A DNA stretch of 64,000 nt from positions 364,541-428,540 of the forward strand of contig NZ_JACHFG010000001.1 in the NCBI RefSeq assembly GCF_014201775.1, written 5' to 3'. The position numbers were made by a program, and so were the translations under genes. The notes beneath the pieces are model-generated. The model was given only the letters and a program-made list of their open reading frames with translations, did not search any database and had not been told where the DNA came from. Shown here one piece after another: positions 45,348 to 54,796 of this stretch. Numbering within the stretch: the stretch's first letter is position 1; the number at the start of each line of letters is the position of its first letter. Source of the DNA: Borreliella yangtzensis. Lineage in GTDB: Bacteria > Spirochaetota > Spirochaetia > Borreliales > Borreliaceae.

Positions 45348-46877
45348 ATGAAATTTGTTTTGAGTAATTTATTTAAAGGTCGCCTTATATGCTTTGTCTT
45401 ATTTTTTTCCTGTCTTACTACAAGCGAATCTATTCAAGATTCTCATATTAGTGATCTTACAGATAAGAAAAAGGAAATAGTTATTATTGGAAATAATAAT
45501 GTTGTCAATGAGGGTGAATTTAAAAGAGACGGCGAATTTAAAAGAGACTATTTGATAGGATTAAAAGATAATGAATCTTTTTTTCTTAGTAATGCTTTTT
45601 TAAAAGAAGATAATCTTTATTTTAAAAAAGCTAGAGAAAGTTATGCTAAGAAAGATATTGGTTTAACAAACTATTATTTGAATAAAATAATAACTAATGA
45701 GAAGCAACATGGCAGAGAATTACTGGCTAAGGCAAATTTGTTTTTTGGATATGTGAATTATGAGAATGGTTTTTACGATCTTTCTGAATATAATTTTGAC
45801 CTATTTTTAAAAGATTATAAATATTCTCATGCTAGTTTAAGATCAGCCGAATTAAAATATCTTATTAAAGAAAAATCAGATGCAATTTCTGCATTTAAAG
45901 AGATTAATGAATTTTCTATATCAGGTTATGACAAAGAGATTTATGATTTTTTAAGTAATAAGCTTGGGGTAAGTCATTTAAACTTAGAATCTTTAGGATT
46001 TCTTGACAATAGCGTTTTTGATGTATTTGTATTTAAGGAGAATATATTTGTAACTAATATATTGGGTGGTCTTTTAAGATATAATATTAAAAAAAATGAT
46101 TGTAAAATCTACCTTAAAGACAAAAAAAGTATTTTTTTAAATGGTATTAGGGGTTTTGCTGATTATAATGGAACAATTTATATTGGGGGTAAAAATGTTG
46201 TTTATTATATAGATGATGCTGATGGAGATTTAAAGCAAATCAAGGCTCCTGATAGTGTTGATTTTAGTAATATACAAGTTTTACTTGGTGTTAAAAATGG
46301 AATATTTGTTGGTACTTTAAATTCTGGGTTATGGTTTTATGATTTTAAAAATTGGAAAAACATACCACTTGGATCTAATAAAATTTCTTCGATGTGTCTT
46401 GATAGTTTAAAAAATTTATTATTGGTTGGAACGGTTGATAAGGCTATTTATAGTATTAATGTCGATAATTTGAAAAAGATTAAACATTTGGATTTTTTTA
46501 GTAAGAATGATAATGAAAAAAATATTAATTTTATAAAAGGATATAAAGGTAATTATTTTGTTGGGACATATGGAGGGGGGCTTTTTGAATTAAATTTAAA
46601 TAAAAGTAATTATAAAAAGCATGTTATTGCTAATAATATTGATGTTAATTATTTTATGGATATGGAGATTAAAGATAAAAAATTGTTGTTTGCAACCTTT
46701 GATCACGGGTTATTGATTTATGATTATGAAAATGACAATTGGGATTATTTTGGTCCTAATAATGGGCTTCTTAATTTAAATTTAATAAAAGTTTCTAAAT
46801 TTGAAAATTATGTTATATTGGGCACTCTTAATAATGGCTTGGTTTTTGTAGATGAAAATATTAAAAAACAGTTATGA
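45348..46877 (+). CDS. Exported TPR and beta-propeller-like protein of unknown function
   Basis: A 509-residue protein with a hydrophobic N-terminus (about 12-26), a short tandem duplication GEFKRDGEFKRD (45513-45548), a helical TPR-like region (LYFKKARESYAKKDIGLTNYYLNKII, quoted in part: ARESYAKKDIGLTNYYLNK), and a C-terminal half built of blade-like strands (GGLLRYNI, GTLNSGLWFYDF, GTVDKAIYSI, GTYGGGLFEL, ATFDHGLLIYDY, GTLNNGLVFV) like a two-component-sensor-type propeller. The signal and repeats suggest a periplasmic binding scaffold. It overlaps lptF by 26 bases and follows pnp by 6. Confidence 0.7.
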   Translation: MKFVLSNLFKGRLICFVLFFSCLTTSESIQDSHISDLTDKKKEIVIIGNNNVVNEGEFKRDGEFKRDYLIGLKDNESFFLSNAFLKEDNLYFKKARESYAKKDIGLTNYYLNKIITNEKQHGRELLAKANLFFGYVNYENGFYDLSEYNFDLFLKDYKYSHASLRSAELKYLIKEKSDAISAFKEINEFSISGYDKEIYDFLSNKLGVSHLNLESLGFLDNSVFDVFVFKENIFVTNILGGLLRYNIKKNDCKIYLKDKKSIFLNGIRGFADYNGTIYIGGKNVVYYIDDADGDLKQIKAPDSVDFSNIQVLLGVKNGIFVGTLNSGLWFYDFKNWKNIPLGSNKISSMCLDSLKNLLLVGTVDKAIYSINVDNLKKIKHLDFFSKNDNEKNINFIKGYKGNYFVGTYGGGLFELNLNKSNYKKHVIANNIDVNYFMDMEIKDKKLLFATFDHGLLIYDYENDNWDYFGPNNGLLNLNLIKVSKFENYVILGTLNNGLVFVDENIKKQL

Positions 46878-48141
46878 GTCTTACATAATTACTGAATTTT
46901 TTAAATATTTTTTAATTACTTTTTTATTTTTCTTTTTCGTATTTTTTATAAATCAAATTTTATTTTTTATGAGAATACTTCTTCAAAATTATGTTCCCTT
47001 TTTTAAAGCTTTTGTTTTTATTATATATTCTCTACCTATGGTGATTGCGCTTTCTCCCCCTTTTGCTTCTTTGATTTCAGTAATTCTTACTATTCATAAA
47101 TTTAAGATTCACAATGAAATTTTAGCTTTTCGTTCAATTGGTATATCAATTTTTGATTTACTTGTCCCATTTTTTAAATTAGGAGTAATTATTGCTTTTA
47201 TATCTTTTATATCTAATGATATCTTACTTCCACTTGGATCTATTGGTAGGTTAAAAATCTTTAATGAAATAAAAGAAGAAATTCCTCATTTAGTATTAAA
47301 ACCTTATTCAAGCAAACAGTATGGAGATTTAATTTTTGTTTCTGGTGAAAAATCGGAAAATGGTTATAAAAATGTAACTTTTTTTGATAATACTGGACTT
47401 AAGGGATTTGATAGAATATTTATGGCAAAAAATCTTGATATTAGAAAAGAAAATTTTCAAGTTTATTTTATTTTAAATGATGTTCTATCTATTGCTTTAA
47501 CAGACGGTGAGAGTGGGTTTTATGATTATTTTTATGCTGATGAGATGAAATATTCAATTGATCAGGTTACATTTAGTGATAGTTTTTTATTAAATTATGT
47601 AACTCCTTCGCAAATGAGTATGAGAGATGTTATAAAATTAATTAAAAAGCAAAACAATTTAATTGCAGATTCAAATATAAAAAATAATCTAGAAGGGGAT
47701 TTTTTAAGTTTAAATTTTTCAAATCTTTATTTGAATTATTTATACAATCAAAATTATTACGTGGATGAATCTTATTTCTTTGAAAATTTAAACTATATGT
47801 ATAATTTAAATTTAAATTTTAAACCTTATCAAGATAAAAGTATGATTCAAAATTTGGCTTTGTTTAATCTTGAATTTTATCAAAAAATTAGTTTGCCGCT
47901 TTCAGTTTTATTTTTCATTTTTTTGGCTTTTCCAATGGGAATGTATTCTAATAGAAAATATTCTATTATTCTTGAGCTTGTAATTTCAATTATTGTTTGT
48001 GTTTTTTATTGGGTGATGTTTATTGGTGGAAAGGTTTATACTGTGCAGTATGCACCAAATCCTATTGTTGTTACTATTTTGCCCAATTTGATTTTAATTG
48101 TTGCAGGAGCAATTCTCTTTTTGAGATTATTAAAAAAATGA
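46852..48141 (+). CDS. lptF: LptF-like permease (YjgP/YjgQ family)
   Basis: Membrane half of an LPS-type export ABC transporter. The 429 residues show three N-terminal transmembrane helices, with the conserved start IITEFFKYFLITFLFFF and the loop LRSIGIS, seen as FRSIGISIFDLL, then a large periplasmic jellyroll-like domain (about 130-340) and three C-terminal helices. ATG 46852 overlaps the previous gene; it overlaps lptG by ATGA. Borrelia lacks LPS, so the cargo is unknown. Which of the pair is F or G is by order only. Confidence 0.85.
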   Translation: MKILKNSYESYIITEFFKYFLITFLFFFFVFFINQILFFMRILLQNYVPFFKAFVFIIYSLPMVIALSPPFASLISVILTIHKFKIHNEILAFRSIGISIFDLLVPFFKLGVIIAFISFISNDILLPLGSIGRLKIFNEIKEEIPHLVLKPYSSKQYGDLIFVSGEKSENGYKNVTFFDNTGLKGFDRIFMAKNLDIRKENFQVYFILNDVLSIALTDGESGFYDYFYADEMKYSIDQVTFSDSFLLNYVTPSQMSMRDVIKLIKKQNNLIADSNIKNNLEGDFLSLNFSNLYLNYLYNQNYYVDESYFFENLNYMYNLNLNFKPYQDKSMIQNLALFNLEFYQKISLPLSVLFFIFLAFPMGMYSNRKYSIILELVISIIVCVFYWVMFIGGKVYTVQYAPNPIVVTILPNLILIVAGAILFLRLLKK

Positions 48142-49205
48142 AAATAGATAAGCTTTTTGTAAGAAGCATTATTCTTACTTTTTTATCCATGAACTTACTT
48201 TTCATGGTTTTAATTATGCTTGGTGATTTATTTGTTAATCTTCTGAATTATCTTGAAAAGGATATATCTTTTAAAGATATTCTTTATATTTATTATTTGT
48301 ATTTGCCAAAAGCTTTCTCAGATGGGGTTGCTTTATCTTTTCTTTTTGCTATTTCTAATCTTATTGGTAATCTTTCTATGAGAAATGAAATAATAGGTCT
48401 TTTTAGTTGTGGAGTTTCACTTACCAGAATATTAAGGCCAATCATTTTGATTAGTGTATTTATTTCGGTTGCTCTTTTCTTTTTTGATAATTATTTAGTA
48501 ATAGATACTGTAGCAAGAAGAGATATTCTTATTAAGAATAGCATTGGTGATAGTAGATCTGTTGATAAAACCATAATAATTAGAGATCTTGCTAGGGAAA
48601 TTTATAATATTAAATCTTATGATATTGATGAGAATACTTTTTCTAACTTAATGATTATAATTAAGGACAGTAAAGATGAGTTCCAAAAAAGGTATGATAT
48701 AAATAAGGCTGAATGGAAGGATAATAAATGGAAGCTTCATAATATTAGAGAGTTTGTTAAGGTTGGTAAAAAAATTAAGGAAAATGCCTACGATGTTCTT
48801 GATGGAACAGGAATTATTAAGCTAGAGCCTGATTACATAAGAACTGTGATGCTCTCGTCAAAGGCATTAAATTTCACCAAACTTATTAATTGGATAAATT
48901 TTCTAAAAATTGAGCAGTTAAATTATTCTGATGCATTGTTTGATTTGCTAAATAGGATATTCTTTTCATTTAGATTGATTCTTCTTAGCTTTACTGTTGG
49001 GTTTATTGCTCTTGCTCTTAAAAAAAATATTTTTATACTCAGTTTATTAAATAGCATTGCTTTTGCTGTTGTTTATGTTATTTCTATTGTAATTTTTAAT
49101 TTTTTAGCGGATCTTGGTTATTTACATATATATGTAGCAAGTTCGTTTACAACTATATTTTTTTTGATTATTAATTTTTTTGTTTATAGGGTTGTTAGAA
49201 AATAA
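48138..49205 (+). CDS. lptG: LptG-like permease (YjgP/YjgQ family)
   Basis: Second permease subunit of 355 residues with three N-terminal transmembrane helices, the coupling-type loop seen as LFSCGVSLTRILRPI, a periplasmic domain (about 120-260) and three C-terminal helices. ATG 48138 overlaps the lptF stop (ATGA); the open frame extending upstream to 47997 is the lptF sequence in another frame and has Cys-rich non-family residues, so I reject it. It ends 28 bases before tgt. Confidence 0.88.
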   Translation: MKIDKLFVRSIILTFLSMNLLFMVLIMLGDLFVNLLNYLEKDISFKDILYIYYLYLPKAFSDGVALSFLFAISNLIGNLSMRNEIIGLFSCGVSLTRILRPIILISVFISVALFFFDNYLVIDTVARRDILIKNSIGDSRSVDKTIIIRDLAREIYNIKSYDIDENTFSNLMIIIKDSKDEFQKRYDINKAEWKDNKWKLHNIREFVKVGKKIKENAYDVLDGTGIIKLEPDYIRTVMLSSKALNFTKLINWINFLKIEQLNYSDALFDLLNRIFFSFRLILLSFTVGFIALALKKNIFILSLLNSIAFAVVYVISIVIFNFLADLGYLHIYVASSFTTIFFLIINFFVYRVVRK

Positions 49206-49233
49206 TATATTAATGATTATTTAGGATGTTTAT

Positions 49234-50361
49234 ATGTTTAGCGTAATTAAGAATGACAAACATTCTAGTGCAAGGATTGGATTTTTAAATCTTCCTCACG
49301 GTGGGGTGGATACTCCTTGTTTTATGCCAGTTGGTACTTTGGGGGCAATGAAGGGATTAAAACATTCTGTTCTTGAGAAATTAGAATGTAATTTGATGCT
49401 TGCAAATACTTATCATCTATATTTAAGACCGGGTATTAAAACTATTGAAAAATATGGTGGTTTACATAATTTTACAACTTGGAATAAAAATTTTTTAACC
49501 GATTCGGGTGGATTTCAGGTATTTTCTCTTTCTGGTCTAAGAAAAATTGATCTAAAAGGTGTGCATTTTAAGTCTCATCTAGATGGATCGTATCATTATT
49601 TTACTCCTGAAGGAGTATTTGCTATGCAAGAAATTTTTGGCAGTGATATTATTATGCCACTTGATATTTGCAGTTCTTATGGGATTGATTATAATGAAGC
49701 CAATTTATATACAAATATTACAACCAATTGGGCTCGTAGTACATTCAAATCCTATAAAAATAAAAAAGAGGGATACAAGGGGCTTTTATTTTTAATAACT
49801 CAAGGAAATTTTTTTAAAGATTTGAGGAAAAGAAGCATCAATGATATATTAGAATTAGACAGTCCAGGTATTGCCATTGGGGGTATTTCTGTTGGTGAGC
49901 CTAGAGAAAAATATTTGGAAATTCTTGAATACAGTTCTTTGTTGATACCAAAAGAAAAACCAAGATATGTGATGGGCATTGGTACTCCTCACTACATACT
50001 TGATGCCATATACTATGGCATTGATATCTTTGATTGTGTTAATCCCGCAAGAATTGCTAGGCATGGGGCTCTTTTAACAGATAATGGAATGATGCGCATT
50101 AGTAGAAAGGAGTATAAAGACGATACTTCTCCAGTAGAGAAAAATTGTGGCTGTACTTTATGTACAAGGTATTCAAGAGGGTATTTAAGACATTTAATAA
50201 AATCTAGAGAGCTTTTTGGAATAATTTTGGCAAGTGAGCATAATATTTATTATATGTTTCGATTGATTTCAAAGATCAAAACTGCAATTCTAAATGATAA
50301 TTTTTTAAACTTTAGAACTTCATATTTAAAAAAGTATGAAGAGGGAAACTTCGATGAATAA
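49234..50361 (+). CDS. tgt: tRNA-guanine transglycosylase
   Basis: Exchanges G34 of GUN-anticodon tRNAs for preQ1 or queuine. The 375 residues include the catalytic [10 protein letters not shown] near 90-100, a second aspartate in [38 protein letters not shown], and a zinc site with [17 protein letters not shown]. All look intact. Borrelia lacks queuosine synthesis as I recall, so it may use salvaged base. It overlaps murJ by 8 bases. Confidence 0.95.
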   Translation: MFSVIKNDKHSSARIGFLNLPHGGVDTPCFMPVGTLGAMKGLKHSVLEKLECNLMLANTYHLYLRPGIKTIEKYGGLHNFTTWNKNFLTDSGGFQVFSLSGLRKIDLKGVHFKSHLDGSYHYFTPEGVFAMQEIFGSDIIMPLDICSSYGIDYNEANLYTNITTNWARSTFKSYKNKKEGYKGLLFLITQGNFFKDLRKRSINDILELDSPGIAIGGISVGEPREKYLEILEYSSLLIPKEKPRYVMGIGTPHYILDAIYYGIDIFDCVNPARIARHGALLTDNGMMRISRKEYKDDTSPVEKNCGCTLCTRYSRGYLRHLIKSRELFGIILASEHNIYYMFRLISKIKTAILNDNFLNFRTSYLKKYEEGNFDE

Positions 50362-51874
50362 ATATGTTATTTCAACAGTTTTGGTTATGATTTCTACTTT
50401 TTTTTCACGAATAATAGGGTTTGCAAAGGTAAAGATTTTCTCTTATTACTTTGGTGCAAGTATTGATGCTGATATTTTTAACTATGTTTTCAATATTCCT
50501 AATAATTTACGCAAAATTCTTTCAGAGGGCGCAATGACTTCAGCTTTTTTGCCTGAATTTACATATGAAAAAGACAAATCGCATGAAAAAGCAGTTTCTT
50601 TTTTCAGAACGGTTGTAACCTTTAATGTCATTTCTATTGGTCTAATTGTTTTAGTTATGATTATTTTTGCAAGGTCTATTATTTATTTTCTATCTTATTA
50701 TAGAGGAGAACACTTAATTTTTGCAAGTTCTGTATTTAGTTATTTAGTATTATATATTTTACTAATAAGTCTATCATCAATCTTCATATCTGTTCTAAAT
50801 TCATATAAAATTTTTTTTATCCCTTCATTTTCACCCATTATGCTTTCTTTTGGGATAATATTAAGCATATTTTTATTGTATGGCCATTTTGGAATATATA
50901 GTGCTGTTATTGGTGTGATTTTCGGAGGTTTTTTACAATTTTTGATTCCGTTTGTAAATTGTCTTGTTATTGGTTTTGTCTGGAAACCAACATTTTATTT
51001 TAGAGAAAAAGTATTTTTAAATTTTTTAAGTAGATGGGTTCGCATGATTTTTGGATTTTCTATTTCAATTATTACTCAGCAGATTTCATTTGCATTAGCA
51101 TCTACTCTTGAGATAGGAAGTGTTTCTATTCTTAGTAATGCTATAGTTTATTATCAGCTTCCTGTAGGAATTTTTTATATTTCTATTGCAACAGTAATTT
51201 TCCCTAAAATGGCAGAATATGCTGTTTTAGGGAATAATTTTAAATTAAATACCCTTTTGGTAGATGGAATTAAAATTTTATTATTAATTTTTATTCCAGT
51301 GTCTTTTTTGATGTTTATTTGGTCTGATCATATTTTAAATTTATTTCTTATGGGGGGCAAGTTTTCTATTTATGATACTCAAAAAACAGCAGGTGTTTTA
51401 AGGTGTTTTCTTTTAGGATTGCTTTTTTATTCAATGTTTAGTTTTTTCCAAAAATATTATTTTTCTATTCGCGATGCAAAAACACCATTTTATTTGAGTG
51501 TTTTATTTTCTATTCTTGATATTGTACTTTCTGTTTTTAGTATTAATTATTATGGTTTGAATGCTTTGGCATTGGCTCAATCTATTTCTTTTATGATTTG
51601 TGTGGTTGTTTTTTATTTTATAATATTAAAAAGTGGAGTTAAAATTGATTTAATTGAGATTTTATTTGTCCTTTTAAAGTCAATTATTACACTTTTCCCT
51701 TTATACGCAATTTATTTCTTTTTTCAAAAGTTTCAGTGGGATGTAGGTTTTAGTTTTAAAAATCTTTATTTTTTAATTGCAGCAGGAATTGTTAGTATTT
51801 TTATTTTGTTTATTTGTTATTCTGTTTTAGGAATAAATAAACTTTTTAGGTTTATTAGGAGGGATACTTTATGA
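50354..51874 (+). CDS. murJ: MurJ/MviN lipid II flippase
   Basis: Polytopic protein of 506 residues with about 14 transmembrane helices; MviN signatures include [44 protein letters not shown] quoted in part ([19 protein letters not shown]), and [10 protein letters not shown]. It flips lipid II for peptidoglycan synthesis. I use ATG 50354 after GAGGGA. It overlaps tgt and the next gene (ATGA). Membrane partner of MurG and MurC in the same window. Confidence 0.95.
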   Translation: MNKYVISTVLVMISTFFSRIIGFAKVKIFSYYFGASIDADIFNYVFNIPNNLRKILSEGAMTSAFLPEFTYEKDKSHEKAVSFFRTVVTFNVISIGLIVLVMIIFARSIIYFLSYYRGEHLIFASSVFSYLVLYILLISLSSIFISVLNSYKIFFIPSFSPIMLSFGIILSIFLLYGHFGIYSAVIGVIFGGFLQFLIPFVNCLVIGFVWKPTFYFREKVFLNFLSRWVRMIFGFSISIITQQISFALASTLEIGSVSILSNAIVYYQLPVGIFYISIATVIFPKMAEYAVLGNNFKLNTLLVDGIKILLLIFIPVSFLMFIWSDHILNLFLMGGKFSIYDTQKTAGVLRCFLLGLLFYSMFSFFQKYYFSIRDAKTPFYLSVLFSILDIVLSVFSINYYGLNALALAQSISFMICVVVFYFIILKSGVKIDLIEILFVLLKSIITLFPLYAIYFFFQKFQWDVGFSFKNLYFLIAAGIVSIFILFICYSVLGINKLFRFIRRDTL

Positions 51875-53277
51875 AATATTTTAATTTTTTATTTTTTTTA
51901 TTTATTTTAAATATGTATGCTCAAAATGTTAATTCTCCAGCTCTCCCTAATCCTCCTTTGTTGCCCAAAATTACAGAAAATAAGCTTGAGGAGGAAAATT
52001 TTCCTAAGGGTAATAATTTTTCTAATATTAGTTTAGATGTTAAGTATGTTAATGATACAATTCTTTATGGACTTGATAGTCAAGTTACAAGCATTATAAA
52101 AGCTCTTAAAAAGTCAAGTGATAGTCAATATAATTTTTCTCTTAAAAAAAGACTTGAAAAAACCTTTAATGCTGAGATTAAAAAGGAAATACTTGAATTG
52201 TTTATTTCTCTTAAGTATTCAGGAGGTATTGATACAGCAAATTATATTCTTGAAAATTATGAGAGTAAAAGATATTCAAATGCTTTATTTGGCTTGGCAA
52301 TTTTGTATCTTAAGGAATTTGATGATAAAGAGAAATTAAAAAAAACTCTTGTTGAGATTCTTGAAAATAAAGAGGGTAATGTGGTATCTATTGCAGCTTA
52401 TTATTTAGGAGAGCTCAATTCTCTTGAGTATTCTAAAAATATGATGGAAGTTTTTGAAAAATATTCTGGAAATGATGGGGCTAGAAGAGAAATACTTATT
52501 GCTCTTGGAAAAATGGCCGCTGTTGATTATCAAAATAGAATTTATGAAATTTCGTTAGATAATTATGAGAATCCATCAATTAAGGCTGCTGCAATTGAAG
52601 CATTGTCATATATTGCTCCAGATAAAGTAACCACAAATGCTGATTTGTATCTTCAGAGTAATAACAATAATTTAAATGTTAAATTGGCTATTATTGCTTC
52701 TTTGTCTAAAGATCCTTCTTTAAAGTCCAAAGAGATTTTACAAGGATTTTTAAGAGATTCTGATGATAATATTAGATTTAAAGCTATTAATGCAATTAAA
52801 GAACATAAAGACTCTTCAGCAAAGGATATTTTGATTTATAAGGTTAAAAGCGATCCATCTCTTAAAGTTAGGGAGGCTTCAGCGAAGGCTTTAATTGATA
52901 TGGATCTTGGGGATATTGAGATAAAGAATATTATGTTTAATTTGAAGATTGACAATAATTTTAAAATTTCAATGTTTAGTTACCTTTTAGATAAGGATTC
53001 TCTAAAAGCATTGTCAATTGCTTTAGAAATTATTAACAAAGAAAATGTTAATAGACCTTCAAATGTTTTAAAAGGTATTGCGTCAATGTTGGCTGCCAAA
53101 AAGGGTAATTTTGATAATTTTTATTCTAAAACCATTGACAGTAAAAATGTTGATTTAAGGCATTTTGCATTAAAAGGAGCTGTTTATAATAAATCTTCAT
53201 CACTTTCTGATAAACTTAAAAAAATTAAAAGTGAAACAAACTCTGAATATATTAAAATGCTTTTAAAAGATTATTGA
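51871..53277 (+). CDS. Exported HEAT-repeat protein
   Basis: A 468-residue protein with a signal peptide (about 1-14, IFLILNMYAQ-type) and a proline-rich start, followed by alpha-helical HEAT repeats from about 85 to 460, for example VSIAAYYLGELNSLEYSKNM, DGARREILIALGKMAAVDYQ, SIKAAAIEALSYIAPDKV, DDNIRFKAINAIKEHKD and LKVREASAKALIDMDLGD. The family gives a protein-binding solenoid; no catalytic residues are seen. It overlaps murJ by 4 bases and may be a periplasmic partner of a membrane complex. It converges with coaBC after 24 bases. Confidence 0.8.
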   Translation: MKYFNFLFFLFILNMYAQNVNSPALPNPPLLPKITENKLEEENFPKGNNFSNISLDVKYVNDTILYGLDSQVTSIIKALKKSSDSQYNFSLKKRLEKTFNAEIKKEILELFISLKYSGGIDTANYILENYESKRYSNALFGLAILYLKEFDDKEKLKKTLVEILENKEGNVVSIAAYYLGELNSLEYSKNMMEVFEKYSGNDGARREILIALGKMAAVDYQNRIYEISLDNYENPSIKAAAIEALSYIAPDKVTTNADLYLQSNNNNLNVKLAIIASLSKDPSLKSKEILQGFLRDSDDNIRFKAINAIKEHKDSSAKDILIYKVKSDPSLKVREASAKALIDMDLGDIEIKNIMFNLKIDNNFKISMFSYLLDKDSLKALSIALEIINKENVNRPSNVLKGIASMLAAKKGNFDNFYSKTIDSKNVDLRHFALKGAVYNKSSSLSDKLKKIKSETNSEYIKMLLKDY

Positions 53278-53301
53278 TTGTTAATAAACCGTTAAGCAGT
53301 A

Positions 53302-54474
53302 TTAGTACAAAATTTTTAAAATTTCTTTAGCTATTTCTGATTTTTTCATTTCTGGGAGTTCTTTTATACTTTGTTTATTTATTATGTAAACTTTGTTTAA
53401 GCTTGAACCAAAATATTTAAGTTCATTTGCAATGATAAAGTCCAAATTTTTCTTTTTTAATTTTTCTTTGGCTTTTTGAATTAAATTTTTAGAATTTTCG
53501 GCGCAAAATCCAACAACAATTTGGTTTTTAAGTTTATTGTTTCCTATGTGTTGTATTATGTCAGGATTTTTTACTAATTTTATATATAATTTGTCGGTTT
53601 TGTTTTTTTTGATTTTATTATTAAAAATGCGTTTGGGCTTAAAATCTGCAACAGCTGCAGCCCCAATTATTATTTCAAATTTATTATATATTTTTAGGAC
53701 TTCCCTGTACATTTCCATTGCAGTTTTTATTTTTATAATATTGACCCCTTCAGGTTTATTTTCATTAGTTGGACCTGTGATAATTGTAACTTGAGCTCCT
53801 AGTTTGACAGCCTCTTGTGCCAAACAAAATCCCATTTTTCCAGTTGATGTATTTGAAAAATAGCGAATTGGGTCTATTGATTCTTCAGTTCTGGATGCTG
53901 TTATTAGTATTTTTTTGTTTTTTAGGTAATTTTTTTGATTAAATTCATTCAATATTATTTTTATAATTTTGTCTTCATTTTTTAGGCGTCCTAAAGCATT
54001 TGATGAGCATGCTAAAAATCCTTTATCAGGTTCAATGAATTTATAATGATGCTTTTTGAGTTTTTTTATATTTTCTTTTAAAATAGGGTTTGAATACATT
54101 GCATTGTTCATTGCTATTGCAAAATAAGTAGGTGCTGTGCTTGCAGATATTATTGTGGTTAATGCATCATCAGCAATTCCCGATGCAATTTTAGATATTG
54201 TATTGTAGGTAGAAGGAATAATAAGAATTAGGTGGGCCCATTTTGCAATTTTTATATGTTCAACCTCGTTATGATCTAAGTTCCATAAATTAGTAATTAT
54301 TTTGTTTTTAGAAATGGTTTCTAAAGTTAAAGGAGTAATAAATTTAGTTGCATTTTTTGTCATTACAACTTTAACACTGTATCCTAATTTAACTAAACTA
54401 GAAACTATATAAACGGACTTGTAAGAGGCTATGCCCCCACATATGCCAATTAATATATGTTTATTTTTATTCAT
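53302..54474 (-). CDS. coaBC: CoaBC: phosphopantothenoylcysteine decarboxylase / phosphopantothenate-cysteine ligase
   Basis: Bifunctional CoA-synthesis enzyme of 390 residues. The CoaC flavoprotein half shows GICGGIASYKSVYIVSSL, IIPSTYNTISKIASGIADD and the catalytic cysteine loop FLACSSNALGR. The CoaB half shows ITASRTEESIDPIRYFSNTSTGKMG, in part, and AAVADFKP. Both active sites look complete. It diverges from the yhdT-panF pair, so uptake of pantothenate and its conversion towards CoA are encoded side by side. The 71-base intergenic gap is AT palindromic, with several TATAAT-like sequences. Confidence 0.96.
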   Translation of the reverse strand: MNKNKHILIGICGGIASYKSVYIVSSLVKLGYSVKVVMTKNATKFITPLTLETISKNKIITNLWNLDHNEVEHIKIAKWAHLILIIPSTYNTISKIASGIADDALTTIISASTAPTYFAIAMNNAMYSNPILKENIKKLKKHHYKFIEPDKGFLACSSNALGRLKNEDKIIKIILNEFNQKNYLKNKKILITASRTEESIDPIRYFSNTSTGKMGFCLAQEAVKLGAQVTIITGPTNENKPEGVNIIKIKTAMEMYREVLKIYNKFEIIIGAAAVADFKPKRIFNNKIKKNKTDKLYIKLVKNPDIIQHIGNNKLKNQIVVGFCAENSKNLIQKAKEKLKKKNLDFIIANELKYFGSSLNKVYIINKQSIKELPEMKKSEIAKEILKILY

Positions 54475-54545
54475 ATAATATATTATATAATATGCATGAG
54501 TTTGAATTTGTAAGTTTTGATGCCCTTTTACTAAGGTTGTTTTAA

Positions 54546-54740
54546 ATGAAAAATAGAATTTTGTATGCTATATTATTGTATGTTTGTATATTTTTTATAT
54601 GGATTTATTTTGCCTATTTTATCGACACATCAGCTACTATATTTAATATCCCTTTGTGGTTTTTTGGGTCAGGAATTTTGTTTCCCAGTATAAATTTTTT
54701 TTTGGTTTGTTTTTTTATTTTAGTAATTAGTAAAATTTAA
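54546..54740 (+). CDS. yhdT: YhdT-like small membrane protein (DUF997)
   Basis: A 64-residue protein with two transmembrane helices (about 7-26 and 39-62) and the link TIFNIPLWFFGSGI, which resembles the P-x-WF segment of YhdT. In E. coli yhdT lies directly upstream of panF, as here, so it is probably an accessory of pantothenate uptake. No ribosome site is obvious. It is short, so the family assignment leans on context. Confidence 0.75.
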   Translation: MKNRILYAILLYVCIFFIWIYFAYFIDTSATIFNIPLWFFGSGILFPSINFFLVCFFILVISKI

Positions 54741-54796
54741 TACATTATTAATCTTTTTTATTTTTATATCCTTAAAAAAGGAATAGAGGTAGTTTT

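Noticed and set aside
47997..48137. Longer start for lptG
   Set aside because: The extra 47 residues are lptF coding sequence in another frame, with clustered Cys and Tyr unlike any LptG.
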